A stretch of 64,000 nt of DNA from Paenibacillus campinasensis (GCF_002272015.1 NZ_NPBY01000021.1:62001-126000); one strand, 5' to 3'; counted from the first letter of the stretch, positions 34,417-43,378 are shown. Program-made: numbers and translations. Notes: a model not told the origin generated them from the sequence alone.

Positions 34417-35235
34417 TTACAGTCTGCCGCTGATCCAGAATAATAACGATACATAGACAGCCGATCCGGACAGAAACATAATATCGCGGGTCGATACTTT
34501 CAGATGGGCCAGTTTCAGTTTTTTGGCCGCCGGATTCTTCATGCCGTAGGAGAAGCCTCTCGTTTCCAAAGCCTCCACTGTCGTTCGGGATCGCTTGGCA
34601 GTTGCAAGCATAAGCGGGAAGAAGGACAACACCAGCAGTTTTAAATAATACGCTGCCATTCTCCAATACATGACTCCGGGTTCCTCCGGTGCTTTGCCCC
34701 GGAGCCGGTAGGAGAGCAGGACATTCCGGAATTCCTCGAACAGCACCGGAAGTATGCGATAACCGTAAGACAGGCTGAATGAGAAGGCGGCGGGCATGCC
34801 TAGGGCGAGCAGACCGTCGCTTATCTTCTCAGGGTCCATGCCAGAGAAGACCGTGATGCTTGCCAGGGAAACAACGGACAGCTTTAAAGTCAGCTTCAGC
34901 AGCGGCAGCGCAGAGCTGATATCTCCGCCGAAGAAGAGCGACAGAATAAACAGCCATCCGACCTGCCCGATAAGCCCAAGGCACAAGACCAGGATAATAA
35001 ACGGGGTAACCCGCGACAAAATGGTGGTGACCACCATCATCAGGAACATGCCTGCGAGAACGGTCAGATTCGAAATGAACCACGGCACAATCGCAAAGAA
35101 CAGATACCATATCAACAGACAGCGAGGATCAAGCCGGGACAGGGACGCGTGCCCGCTGCCATAGGCGGTATTCATCAGCTCCAGCTGAATCCGTTCGATC
35201 GTGATTTTGTTAAGCCAGCTGCGGACAAGCTGCAT
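34417..35235 (-). CDS. ecfT: ECF transporter transmembrane T component (EcfT/CbiQ-like)
   Basis: A 272-residue membrane protein, the scaffold of an energy-coupling-factor importer that links ATPases to the substrate-binding S component. It has about five helices (CLLIWYLFFAIVPWFISN, LTVLAGMFLMMVVTTIL and others) and the two coupling-helix motifs with an Arg-Gly/Ala core: SYRLRGKA and RSRTTVEALETRGFSYG. ATG 35235 has AAGGAGGTG 8 bases ahead, inside the 3' end of the ATPase gene (26-bp overlap). The gene order S, A-A fusion, T is that of a dedicated (group I-like) ECF transporter. Substrate is unknown. Confidence 0.85.
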   Translation of the reverse strand: MQLVRSWLNKITIERIQLELMNTAYGSGHASLSRLDPRCLLIWYLFFAIVPWFISNLTVLAGMFLMMVVTTILSRVTPFIILVLCLGLIGQVGWLFILSLFFGGDISSALPLLKLTLKLSVVSLASITVFSGMDPEKISDGLLALGMPAAFSFSLSYGYRILPVLFEEFRNVLLSYRLRGKAPEEPGVMYWRMAAYYLKLLVLSFFPLMLATAKRSRTTVEALETRGFSYGMKNPAAKKLKLAHLKVSTRDIMFLSGSAVYVSLLFWISGRL

Positions 35236-37168
35236 GATGCGGCACCTCCTTTCCAGTCAATATGGCATGGACGAGCTGTGCGAACTCGGCAGGCGTGCTG
35301 CCCGTCAGATGAAGATCCAGCCGGGAGGCTGTGTCCATGATCTGAGTGGGTGCCAGTCCTGCGCGGCTGATCAGATGATGATCGGCAAAAATGTCGGCGG
35401 CGGAGCCGTCTCCGGCAACTGTACCGTCGGTGAGCACGATGACCCGAGTGGCCCACTGCTGGACGAGCTGCATATCATGGGTGGCGATGACGACCGTCCG
35501 CACGAATCCCTCCAGATCCTGCAGGGTGCCAAGCAATTCTTCACGGGTCGCCAAATCGAGATTGGCTGTCGGTTCGTCCAGCAAAATGAGATGGGGCAGC
35601 ACCGCTGCACCGATCGCAAGGGAGACTCGGCGCTGTTGCCCGCCGCTGAGAAGCCGCGCATCCCGGTCTTTCAGGGACTCCAGCCGGAAGCTTTCGAGCA
35701 TCTGGCTGATCCGCTGCTCGGCATCGGGATAGGCTCTGCTCTTGAGGCAGTGCGCCACCTCTTTATAGACATTGTCCTCGATGAACATATCCTCCGGGTT
35801 CTGGAACACATACGACACATGAGAGGACAGCTGCTCGATGGACTGGTGCTTCGTATCTTCGCCCATGACCTCTACCGCGCCAGCTGAAGGCTTGGCAATC
35901 CCGGCAATAAGCCGCAAGAGGGAGGATTTCCCCGCACCGTTGTTCCCGACAAGCGCAATGCGCTCCCCTTCATACAAGCTCAGGTTGATTCCGCGCAGCA
36001 CTTCACGCTCGGCCCGGCGAATCGTCCGGTAGCTTAGACGGGCCTGCTTGAATTCAACAATAGGACGGGCTTGGGCATCCTCCGGCCCGCTTTCAGTCAA
36101 TCTGCTGCCAGGGCGGGAATGTCCCCCGCTTGCTTCGGAGGAGCTATGAGCCCCCGGCAGATCGGCACGCCCGCCCAGCATGCCGCTGAAGTAAGCGACC
36201 GCTTCATCGGTCGTGACGGGATAGCGGACCTCATCTTGGCCAAGGCGCGGGGCGTTATCGGGATGAAGCCCAGGCATGCATTTGGCGGATTCCGGAGGAC
36301 TCGATAAGCCTCGTCCGTCCGCATCCTCCGGCCAATCCTGCTGGTCGTGAGAAGCAGCCCCATTCTCCTTCCGCAGCAGCGAGGAGAGATGGACAGCGGC
36401 CTGCGTTACTTCCGGCGGCTGGATGGACAGCCGCGCGAGATCGTCCAGGCGGTTCAGCCCATCGGCAACGGGCAGCTGCCAGAGCACCTGCCCGTTCTCC
36501 ATCAAGCATACTTCCTTGCAGTAGTCGGCAATGAACTCGGTATGATGCTCGATGACGATAACTGTTTTGCCATAGTGCTCGTTCAGGCTCCGCAGCACCT
36601 CGTACACCTGGCGCGCATGCTGCGGGTCCAGCTGGGACACCGGCTCATCCACGACAAGGATGTCGGGCGACAGGGACAGCGCTCCGGCGAGGGCGAGCAG
36701 ATGCTTCTGACCGCCGCTCAGCTCCCAGATGTAACGATCCTGCAGGTGAGTCAGCCCGCACATCTCAAGCGCCTGCAGGCCCATCACGCGGTAATCGGGC
36801 AGCCCGTAATTGAGCGGGGCGAACATGGCTTCATCCAGCACCGTCGGACGCACCAGCTGATTGTCAAAGTCCTGATAGACGTATCCGACCATGCGGGACA
36901 GCTCTGCTACATTTTGGGTGTTTGCAGGCTGCCCGCAGATTTCTACTTCCCCGGAGAAATCGCCGACATAATAGTGGGGGATTAACCCGTTAAACAGTTT
37001 GCAGAGGGTGGACTTGCCACAGCCGTTGCCGCCAATGATCGCAGTGAAGCTCCCGCGTTCAATCGCAAGGGATGCTCCCTTCAGCACCGGCTCCTCCGAG
37101 CCGGGGTACACAAAGGTCACATCTGTTAAACGAACAGCCAGATCCGATTCCGTAGCTGTGTTATGCAT
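35210..37168 (-). CDS. ECF transporter ATPase, two ABC domains fused
   Basis: A 652-residue cytoplasmic protein with two ABC domains of the EcfA/CbiO type. Domain 1 (~5-245): Walker A GGNGCGKST, signature LSGGQKHLLAL, Walker B ILVVDEPVSQLD. Domain 2 (~370-620): Walker A GNNGAGKSS, signature LSGGQQRRVSL, Walker B LILLDEPTANLD. Both look active. Between them is an unusually long (~120 residues) low-complexity, Ser/Gly/Pro-rich linker. The frame is open further upstream, but ATG 37168 (MHNTATESD) has GGAG at proper spacing and overlaps the S-component stop by 8 bp. It powers the transporter with the T component encoded next and the membrane protein encoded before. Confidence 0.88.
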   Translation of the reverse strand: MHNTATESDLAVRLTDVTFVYPGSEEPVLKGASLAIERGSFTAIIGGNGCGKSTLCKLFNGLIPHYYVGDFSGEVEICGQPANTQNVAELSRMVGYVYQDFDNQLVRPTVLDEAMFAPLNYGLPDYRVMGLQALEMCGLTHLQDRYIWELSGGQKHLLALAGALSLSPDILVVDEPVSQLDPQHARQVYEVLRSLNEHYGKTVIVIEHHTEFIADYCKEVCLMENGQVLWQLPVADGLNRLDDLARLSIQPPEVTQAAVHLSSLLRKENGAASHDQQDWPEDADGRGLSSPPESAKCMPGLHPDNAPRLGQDEVRYPVTTDEAVAYFSGMLGGRADLPGAHSSSEASGGHSRPGSRLTESGPEDAQARPIVEFKQARLSYRTIRRAEREVLRGINLSLYEGERIALVGNNGAGKSSLLRLIAGIAKPSAGAVEVMGEDTKHQSIEQLSSHVSYVFQNPEDMFIEDNVYKEVAHCLKSRAYPDAEQRISQMLESFRLESLKDRDARLLSGGQQRRVSLAIGAAVLPHLILLDEPTANLDLATREELLGTLQDLEGFVRTVVIATHDMQLVQQWATRVIVLTDGTVAGDGSAADIFADHHLISRAGLAPTQIMDTASRLDLHLTGSTPAEFAQLVHAILTGKEVPHHAACPQLA

Positions 37169-38042
37169 GCGGCGCATCTCCGGAGTTGCGGCTGCGTTTC
37201 TCGGCACGGGCGCGCATGATGATGATGGTAATGGCAGCAATAACAGCCGCTGCGGCAAGGCTAAGCCAGATCGCGCCAACCCCGAAGCGGTCCTCGAATC
37301 CGCTATCCCATTCGCCGAAGTTCCAGTCGGTCTCGGACAGCGACTCCGCAACAAAGGCGACGACAGCCAGGACGATCCCGGTGATAACAACTTTCGGTGT
37401 GATCACACCTGCGGACTCGTATTTGGTAGATTTTACACGTGGTTTGATCCCGAGCAGCGGTTCAATTTTTCCATAGAGTCTCGGAACCAGATATAATGTA
37501 GGCAGCAGGGCAAACAGTGTGCCGGAGAACAGCACGTCATTCAGGAAGCTTACGCCCTCCACAATGACGACGCTCGGAGCGAGGCCGGGCACGGCTTCGA
37601 ATTCCTCGACGCCTATCCACACTTTGCCGATATCGACGAGCGCACTGCACAGCTGGTGAATGATCACGCCGGTCATCGCTGCGATGCCGACTTGTCTGCG
37701 GTTAAGCGGGTCTCTGACCATGCGGCCGGCGACATACATGGCGAAGGAGAAGGTAAGGAATTTTTCAAGCTCGCCCAGTCCGCCGAATTGACCGAGCATC
37801 AGCTCGCCGAAGATCACTTCGCCGACCGATGCGCCCACCGCAGCGTAGACAGGGTGGAACAGCATGCACAAGGTCAGGGGAATAAAAGCGAAATACTCAA
37901 CAGACAGCTCAATAGGCCCCAGTTGAAGTGCAGGAATCAGTTCGGTGAACATGTTCGATAAGCCGTACAGGGACATGGACAGGACAAAAATCATCATTTT
38001 CTGCGAGGACGTAAGGGTGTACAGATTCGATTGATTAGCCAT
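37161..38042 (-). CDS. Putative ECF transporter S component (substrate-binding membrane protein)
   Basis: A 293-residue membrane protein with about six N-terminal helices (MMIFVLSMSLYGLSNMFTE, FAFIPLTLCMLFHPVYAAVG, FLTFSFAMYVAGRMV, IAAMTGVIIHQLCSALVDI, FLNDVLFSGTLFALLPTLYL, VVITGIVLAVVAFVAESL) and a C-terminal helix (IWLSLAAAAVIAAITIIIM) with basic tail. Typical S components are ~180-220 residues; this one has an extra ~80 residues at the C-terminus with an acidic loop. Identification rests on its place before fused EcfA and EcfT genes. No vitamin riboswitch is visible in the 147-bp leader. Regulated divergently with the RpiR gene, it may carry a sugar-like compound rather than a vitamin, which is inference. 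Confidence 0.65.
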   Translation of the reverse strand: MANQSNLYTLTSSQKMMIFVLSMSLYGLSNMFTELIPALQLGPIELSVEYFAFIPLTLCMLFHPVYAAVGASVGEVIFGELMLGQFGGLGELEKFLTFSFAMYVAGRMVRDPLNRRQVGIAAMTGVIIHQLCSALVDIGKVWIGVEEFEAVPGLAPSVVIVEGVSFLNDVLFSGTLFALLPTLYLVPRLYGKIEPLLGIKPRVKSTKYESAGVITPKVVITGIVLAVVAFVAESLSETDWNFGEWDSGFEDRFGVGAIWLSLAAAAVIAAITIIIMRARAEKRSRNSGDAPHA

Positions 38043-38128
38043 TTGAGAGAACAGCCTCCTTGAATAGGAATTTGCTCTCAGTATAGAGACCCTTTATTAA
38101 AACAGACGCTGGAGTATGTCAACGTTCT

Positions 38129-38170
38129 GTAATAAATTTTACATTAGGATATAAATGAAATAAAATTTAC
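38129..38170. promoter_or_regulatory. Tandem candidate operators in the divergent RpiR/ECF promoter region
   Basis: GTAATAAATTTTAC (38129-38142) and GAAATAAAATTTAC (38157-38170) agree at 12 of 14 positions and are 28 bp apart. Each has the GTAA...TTAC dyad style known for RpiR/MurR operators. They lie between the S-component gene and rpiR. Confidence 0.5.
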
Positions 38171-38237
38171 ATATGAAGTATCCTTCTCATTGTCACTTAT
38201 CAAACCAGAATCTACATTCCAAAGGAGTGCAATTGCT

Positions 38238-39080
38238 GTGATCAACCTGTTTCCGGATAAATCCGCGCTGTCCCCCAGTCAGCTTAAAATCGCCGATTTT
38301 ATAGAGCGTTACCCTGAAGAAATGCTGTTTATGACCGAGCAGGAAATTGCGGATCGGCTGGGGATGAGCATCGCTACCGTGTCCCGGTTCTGGCGAGCCG
38401 TTGGCTATGACAATGCCAAAGCATTCAAGTTAAAGCTCCGGAACGCTTCGGACATTACGCCGGCACTCAAGCTCGAGAATACGATGTCGCGCATGGATGC
38501 GTCGAGTCTGCCGCTTGTCATGCTGGAGCAGGTCATGGAGCACCTGCAGACGACCGCGGAGAAGACCCGGCCGGATGAAGTGGAGCAGGCGGCAGGTATC
38601 ATCGCCGGCGCGAGAAGGCTGTATGTGTATGCTCCAGGCCCTTCGCTATCGCTCGGCGATCTGATCGCTTACCGGCTGTCCCGCTTTGGCATCTCGGTCC
38701 GGATTATGGCTGGCAGCGGCCACGAGCTCCTCGAATCGCTGGTCAATCTGGAGAAGAGGGATGCGGTGCTGGTCTTCAGCTTCACCCGTATGCTGCCTGA
38801 AACGGAGGTCATTCTGGACTGTGCCAGCCGAGTCGGCTGCCCGGCGTTGATGATTACGGACCGGGAAGATCTGCGGTACGGTACTTCGGCTGAGGTGTCC
38901 TTCTGCGTCAGCCGGGGTGATATGGGCGAATTTCATTCGATGGTAACCCCACTGCTGCTGGTGGAGCAGCTGATCCTCAGCATCGGATTGATGAGCCGCG
39001 AAGAGGTGCTGAACAAGCTCGACTATTTGGGCGAGCTGCGGGCCCGGTATGCGGATAAGCTTCCGCGGGGGAAGGTATAG
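38238..39080 (+). CDS. RpiR/MurR family transcriptional regulator
   Basis: A 280-residue regulator with an N-terminal helix-turn-helix of the RpiR type (residues ~1-77, SALSPSQLKIADFIERYPEE, MTEQEIADRLGMSIATVSRF) and a C-terminal SIS sugar-phosphate-binding domain (~110-240, YVYAPGPSLSLGDLIAYRL, VLVFSFTRMLPETEVIL). GTG 38238 is preferred because AAAGGAG (38221-38227) is 10 bases upstream; a TTG at 38190 has no ribosome site. It is divergent from the ECF/PHP/GH20 genes with candidate operators between, so it probably controls them in response to a phosphorylated (amino)sugar. A terminator follows at once. Confidence 0.9.
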   Translation: MINLFPDKSALSPSQLKIADFIERYPEEMLFMTEQEIADRLGMSIATVSRFWRAVGYDNAKAFKLKLRNASDITPALKLENTMSRMDASSLPLVMLEQVMEHLQTTAEKTRPDEVEQAAGIIAGARRLYVYAPGPSLSLGDLIAYRLSRFGISVRIMAGSGHELLESLVNLEKRDAVLVFSFTRMLPETEVILDCASRVGCPALMITDREDLRYGTSAEVSFCVSRGDMGEFHSMVTPLLLVEQLILSIGLMSREEVLNKLDYLGELRARYADKLPRGKV

Positions 39081-39113
39081 ACCTTTATTTGGTCACTAAG
39101 GCTCAGAGCGTGA

Positions 39114-39157
39114 AACCGGAAGGGACAAGCATACAAGCTTGCTTCCTCCGGTTTTTT
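39114..39157 (+). terminator. Terminator of the RpiR gene
   Basis: ACCGGA (39114-39119) pairs with TCCGGT, with an inner CAAGC/GCTTG stem, then seven T. Confidence 0.85.
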
Positions 39158-39276
39158 TATTTTTGCAAGGACGTATTCGCCTATGCATGATCCGGTTATA
39201 GGTCTATAATGAAGAGGATTTATCCCCAGATTTCATATGAAAGAAAATATATAACAGAAAAGAATGTGATGATGTT

Positions 39277-40662
39277 ATGCAGCTTCGCTTGCGAGAGCAG
39301 AGGAACAGCTTTCTGGAGAAGCATTTGTCCGGAGAGACGATGGATTATCGGCAGATTATGGCTTTGTTCCTGCCCATCCTGATTGATCAGTCATTTATTA
39401 TCGGTTTGAATCTTGTGAACACCGCGATGATCAGCTCATCGGGGGTGGCCGCGGTCAGCGCCGTGAATATGGTGGATGCGCTGAACATTTTTCTGATCAA
39501 TGTGTTTGTGGCGGTCGCCACCGGAGGAACCGTGGTGGTGGCCCAGTATAAAGGCAACGGCAATGATCGGATGGTGTCTCGCGCTGCGGCCGGAACCGTC
39601 ACTTCGGTCACGCTGTTGTCGCTGGCGATCGGTCTTCTGATTATCGGGTTCCACAATCCGATTTTGCAGGTTCTGTTCGGCTCCGCCTCTCCGGATGTGC
39701 TGGACAGTGCACGGACCTATTTGCTTGGCAGCAGCATTTCCTTTGTCGGGCTGGCGGTTGTTCAGGCGGTGTGCGCCGCGCTGAGGGGCATCGGCAGGAC
39801 GCGGGCGTCCCTGGCCTTGTCCCTGATCATGAACCTGCTGTACGTGCTGCTTAACATCGTATTTATTACGCTGCTCAATATGGGCGTTATCGGTATGACG
39901 GTGGCGGTGAACATCGCACGATTTGTCGGTGCGATATGCGCCTTGTACTATCTGTTCCGGATCGATGCCTCACTGCATTTGAGAATTCGGGATCTGGTCC
40001 ATTTTCCGTTGTCGATGCTGCGTAAGATTATGTTTATCGGCCTGCCGTTTGCTGCGGAGCAGATGTTCTTTAACGGTGGCAAGCTGCTGACACAGGTATT
40101 TATCGTCAGTCTCGGCACCTATGCCATCGCAACGAATGCGATCAGCGGCTCACTGGCGATGGTGTTCCAGATTCCAGCCGTGGCGCTTTCCTTGACCGTG
40201 GTGACGGTCGTTGGCCAATGCATCGGTCGCGGCCACATCGAGGATGCGCGCAAGTTCATCAAGTCGTTTCTCTGGCTCGGCTCCATTCTGCTGGCTGCCA
40301 TTGCTTTAATTCTGATGCCGATGTTCAAGCTGCTTGTCGGCCTGTTCGATCCGCCGGCGGAGATTGTGGACGATATTTTTCTGATTCTGCTGATTAACGC
40401 CGTAATCCAGGTGCCGCTGTGGCCTATCAGCTTTATTCTGCCATCGGCGCTCCGGGCGGCAGGGGATTCCAAATTCACCTCCATCACGTCCATGTTGACG
40501 ATGTGGCTGTTCCGGGTGGTGCTCGGGTACGTGCTTGGCATTACGCTGGGCCTCGGCATTCTCGGGGTATGGCTGGCGATGAACTGTGAATGGGGCGTGC
40601 GGGGGGCCATCTTCCTGTGGCGCTTCCGGGGCAAGAAGTGGTATGAGCACAAGCTGATATAA
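39277..40662 (+). CDS. MATE family efflux transporter
   Basis: A 461-residue inner-membrane antiporter with two repeats of six helices, exporting drugs or metabolites in exchange for Na+ or H+. Family features: N-terminal ALFLPILIDQSFIIGLNLVNTAM, GTVVVAQYKGNGNDR in the first repeat, AALRGIGRTR, then GLPFAAEQMFFNGGK at the start of the second half and ALRAAGDSKFTS. The start ATG 39277 has only a weak ribosome site, so the exact start is uncertain by a few codons. It stands alone, flanked by terminators. Substrate cannot be read from sequence. Confidence 0.9.
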   Translation: MQLRLREQRNSFLEKHLSGETMDYRQIMALFLPILIDQSFIIGLNLVNTAMISSSGVAAVSAVNMVDALNIFLINVFVAVATGGTVVVAQYKGNGNDRMVSRAAAGTVTSVTLLSLAIGLLIIGFHNPILQVLFGSASPDVLDSARTYLLGSSISFVGLAVVQAVCAALRGIGRTRASLALSLIMNLLYVLLNIVFITLLNMGVIGMTVAVNIARFVGAICALYYLFRIDASLHLRIRDLVHFPLSMLRKIMFIGLPFAAEQMFFNGGKLLTQVFIVSLGTYAIATNAISGSLAMVFQIPAVALSLTVVTVVGQCIGRGHIEDARKFIKSFLWLGSILLAAIALILMPMFKLLVGLFDPPAEIVDDIFLILLINAVIQVPLWPISFILPSALRAAGDSKFTSITSMLTMWLFRVVLGYVLGITLGLGILGVWLAMNCEWGVRGAIFLWRFRGKKWYEHKLI

Positions 40663-40760
40663 TGTGACTTACGATAAAGGGAATGGCAATAATGGCTACA
40701 ATCTGAATATATAGGTGACGCAGGTAATTCCTATGCCGTATTGTTCCGGTTGCAGAGCGC

Positions 40761-40814
40761 AAAAAAAGGCAGTCTCGAAAAGGTCGATAGAACCTCTTGA
40801 GATTGCCTTTTTTT
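40761..40814. terminator. Bidirectional terminator between MATE and NSS genes
   Basis: AAAAAAAGGCAGTCTC at 40761 and GAGATTGCCTTTTTTT up to 40814 form a stem with one wobble, plus an inner AGGT/ACCT. T-runs occur on both strands, fitting the convergent genes. Confidence 0.9.
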
Positions 40815-40822
40815 CAGGTGAA

Positions 40823-42172
40823 TTAGAACGAGATCAAACCGGATGTATGCAGCAGCACGAGCAGCATCAGGATCGGTGCAACGTACCGCAGCATGAACAG
40901 CCATATGCTGAACCAGCGGGTGGACAATCCGGCTGCCTCGGCAGCCGTTTTCCAGAAGTAGCCGGCAAAGATGGTCGTGATCAGACCTCCAAGCGGAAGC
41001 AGAATGTTGGAGGTAATGAAGTCCAGCCAATCAAAGAAATTTTTGCCGCCCATACTGGTAAGTGCCGGAGCGATGCCAAAGGACAATGCCGAAGGGATGC
41101 CGACCAGAAGCACCAGGACGCTGATCACCAGCACCGATCTGCCCCGGCCCCATCCGAAGCGGTCCATCACATAGGTGACCGGGACCTCGAACAGGGAAAC
41201 GGACGAGGTCAGTGCCGCAATTGCCAGCAGGACAAAGAATAGTCCGCCGAAGAATGCGCCCAGAGGCATCGCCGAGAAGGCGGCCGGCAGCGCCATGAAG
41301 ACAAGAGATGGTCCCGCATCCGACTCAATGCCAAACGAGAAGATGGTCGGGAATATGATCAGCCCGGCGATCAGGGCATAGATCAAGTCGCCTGCCCCGA
41401 TGGCCAGCGTAGCCGAACCCAAGGACTGACGCTTGTCCACATATGCGCCATAAGTAAGCAGAATCCCCATCCCCAAGGAGAGGGAGAAGAAGGCGTGACC
41501 TAGCGCAACCAGGGCGGCTTCAGGACTTAATTTTGAAAAGTCGGGATTCAGGAAGAAGGATACCCCTTCGCCTGCGCCCGGAAGTGTGACCGCGCGAATC
41601 ATCAGGACGATCAACAGAATGACAAGCCCGGGAATCAGTACTTTGTTGAATCGTTCAATCCCGCCGGAAATGCCTTTGGCTACAACAAACGAGGTGATCA
41701 GAATGGCGATAACCTGCCAAATTATCGGCAAATAGCCGCCGACAAAGGTGTTGAATTGCCCGCTGAAATCGGTGTTGTCGTACAGCGTTCCACTGAAGGA
41801 CAGCACCGCATAATGAAGCGTCCATCCCGCCACGATCACATAGAAGGTCAGGATCAGGAAGGGAGCCAGTACCTGCAGGAAGCCTAGCTTGCCGAAGATT
41901 CTCGCACCCCCAGCCTTCACGAACGATGTGGCGGCACTGCCGCGGCCCGCTCGTCCAATGGCCAGTTCTGCCAGCAGGAGCGGCAGTCCCACCAGGATGA
42001 GACAGATAATGAAGAGCAGGAAGAAGGCGGCTCCGCCGTTAGCGCCCGTAATATAAGGGAACTTCCACATGTTCCCCAGGCCCACGGAGCTTCCGATCGC
42101 GGCCAGTATAAAGCCGGTCGATGAGAAGCGATCGTTCCTCCCGGATGATGGTTTGGATTTGGATAAATTCAT
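40823..42172 (-). CDS. Sodium-dependent transporter of the NSS family
   Basis: A 449-residue symporter of the neurotransmitter:sodium family (LeuT fold, 11-12 helices) that would import an amino acid or amine with Na+. The helix 1 signature is visible as FILAAIGSSVGLGNMWKFPYIT, with the unwound Gly-Asn region (42172 side, ~residues 18-40), followed by GGAAFFLLFIICLILVGLPLLLAE and HAFFSLSLGMGILLTYGAY (helix 6-like). ATG 42172 has GGGAGG ahead. Similar to B. subtilis YocR/YhdH. It stands alone; substrate unknown. Confidence 0.9.
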   Translation of the reverse strand: MNLSKSKPSSGRNDRFSSTGFILAAIGSSVGLGNMWKFPYITGANGGAAFFLLFIICLILVGLPLLLAELAIGRAGRGSAATSFVKAGGARIFGKLGFLQVLAPFLILTFYVIVAGWTLHYAVLSFSGTLYDNTDFSGQFNTFVGGYLPIIWQVIAILITSFVVAKGISGGIERFNKVLIPGLVILLIVLMIRAVTLPGAGEGVSFFLNPDFSKLSPEAALVALGHAFFSLSLGMGILLTYGAYVDKRQSLGSATLAIGAGDLIYALIAGLIIFPTIFSFGIESDAGPSLVFMALPAAFSAMPLGAFFGGLFFVLLAIAALTSSVSLFEVPVTYVMDRFGWGRGRSVLVISVLVLLVGIPSALSFGIAPALTSMGGKNFFDWLDFITSNILLPLGGLITTIFAGYFWKTAAEAAGLSTRWFSIWLFMLRYVAPILMLLVLLHTSGLISF

Positions 42173-42346
42173 GCAATACCTCCCGAATTTTTATACAAGG
42201 TGCTTCTATTATATTGCAAGTTTGGGATGAAAGGCATAAAAAAATGATGAAAGCGAACACATGCTCATGACAAACTTGTATAACTGATATCATAAAAGAT
42301 GATTCCGGTTTTGGTAAAGTGAATTTTAGATGGCATGATTCTCTAT

Positions 42347-42373
42347 TGTCACAATATAGGGCCATGATCTGTC
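42347..42373 (+). promoter_or_regulatory. ECF41-type promoter of the sigma gene
   Basis: TGTCACA (42347-42353), 16 bases, TGTC (42370-42373). The published ECF41 target motif is TGTCACA-N16-CGTC, so 10 of 11 defined positions match. Confidence 0.75.
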
Positions 42374-42427
42374 TGAAGAATAGTTGGAGCCATGCATTCA
42401 AATTCAAGAACAGGATGGGAGATTCTG

Positions 42428-43378
42428 ATGCTCGATCATATTTATATCACACATAGACCGCTCTTGTTCCATATCGCTTACCGTATGCTGGGGAGTGTGT
42501 CAGACGCAGAAGATATCGTTCAGGATGTGTTCTCGCAATATATGCAGATGGATAGAGACGGGATTGTGAATGATAGAGCGTACCTTGCCAAAATGACGAC
42601 AAACCGCTGTCTCAACCTGCTGAAGTCGGCAAGACGCGTGCGCGAAGCTTATATGGGTCCCTGGCTTCCGGAGCCGCTGCCTGCTGATTTCGGGATGGGC
42701 GCGCATGATTTTGCGGAGCGCAGGGAAAACATCGGGTATGCCTATGTTGTGCTCTTGCAGCGTTTAAGTCCGTTGGAGCGGGCTGTATATTTATCCCGGG
42801 AGGCTCTGGGATTCGAGTATCGGGATATCGCGGGTATGCTGGACAAGACAGAGGTGAGCTGCAGGAAGATCTTCAGCAGAGCGAGGAACAAGCTGCTGGA
42901 AGCTACGGATAACAAGCCGAACCGAACGCGGCGGAAGACAGCACAAGCGACGGAGCAAGAAGAGCAGACACGGATGGCTGATACGCCGACGGAATCACAG
43001 GAGCAATTTGTTGAGGCATTTATGAGGGCGTGCGACACAGGGGACTTCAAGCCGCTGTTGTCCCTCCTGCTGGATGAGGTGACACTCCTCTCAGATGGCG
43101 GGGGCAAGGTGCGGGCAGCACTCAATCCGATTCGGGGGATTGACCGGGTGCGAGCCTTTTATGAGGGGCTTGCAGCCAAGGGGGTATTCCGCGAAGGATT
43201 TGAGGCTGTTTCCATCAATGGGGAGCCGGGAATCGCGAGGCGGGATGATGGCGTGGTCACCATGGTGATCACCACAGAGAGGGAGCCCGAAGGCTCCCGC
43301 ATACGGACGATTTACATGGTGTTAAACCCGGACAAGCTGCGACAATTTAATCAAAGCAGCCCGGGAACATACCGTTAG
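42428..43378 (+). CDS. ECF41-type RNA polymerase sigma factor with SnoaL-like domain
   Basis: A 316-residue sigma factor (SigJ-like). ATG 42428 is chosen with GGGAG (42417-42421); an ATG at 42392 has poor spacing. Sigma region 2 is ~10-75 (LLFHIAYRMLGSVSDAEDIVQ), region 4 is ~105-160 (LSPLERAVYLSREALGFEY), and a SnoaL-like C-terminal domain spans ~190-316. The three ECF41 hallmarks are all present: WLPEP in the linker, DGGGK and NPDKL in the C-terminal domain. ECF41 factors have no separate anti-sigma; the fused domain modulates activity. A promoter of the ECF41 type lies upstream of this gene and of the convergent carboxymuconolactone-decarboxylase gene, the known partner type. Their 3' ends overlap by 32 bp. 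Confidence 0.92.
   Translation: MLDHIYITHRPLLFHIAYRMLGSVSDAEDIVQDVFSQYMQMDRDGIVNDRAYLAKMTTNRCLNLLKSARRVREAYMGPWLPEPLPADFGMGAHDFAERRENIGYAYVVLLQRLSPLERAVYLSREALGFEYRDIAGMLDKTEVSCRKIFSRARNKLLEATDNKPNRTRRKTAQATEQEEQTRMADTPTESQEQFVEAFMRACDTGDFKPLLSLLLDEVTLLSDGGGKVRAALNPIRGIDRVRAFYEGLAAKGVFREGFEAVSINGEPGIARRDDGVVTMVITTEREPEGSRIRTIYMVLNPDKLRQFNQSSPGTYR

Noticed and set aside
37169..37390. N-terminal extension of the fused ECF ATPase
   Set aside because: It lies in the S-component coding region in another frame; ATG 37168 has a ribosome site and starts just before the ABC domain.
38043..38237. Vitamin riboswitch in the ECF leader
   Set aside because: The region is short, and no cobalamin, TPP, FMN or other known core motif could be recognised in it.
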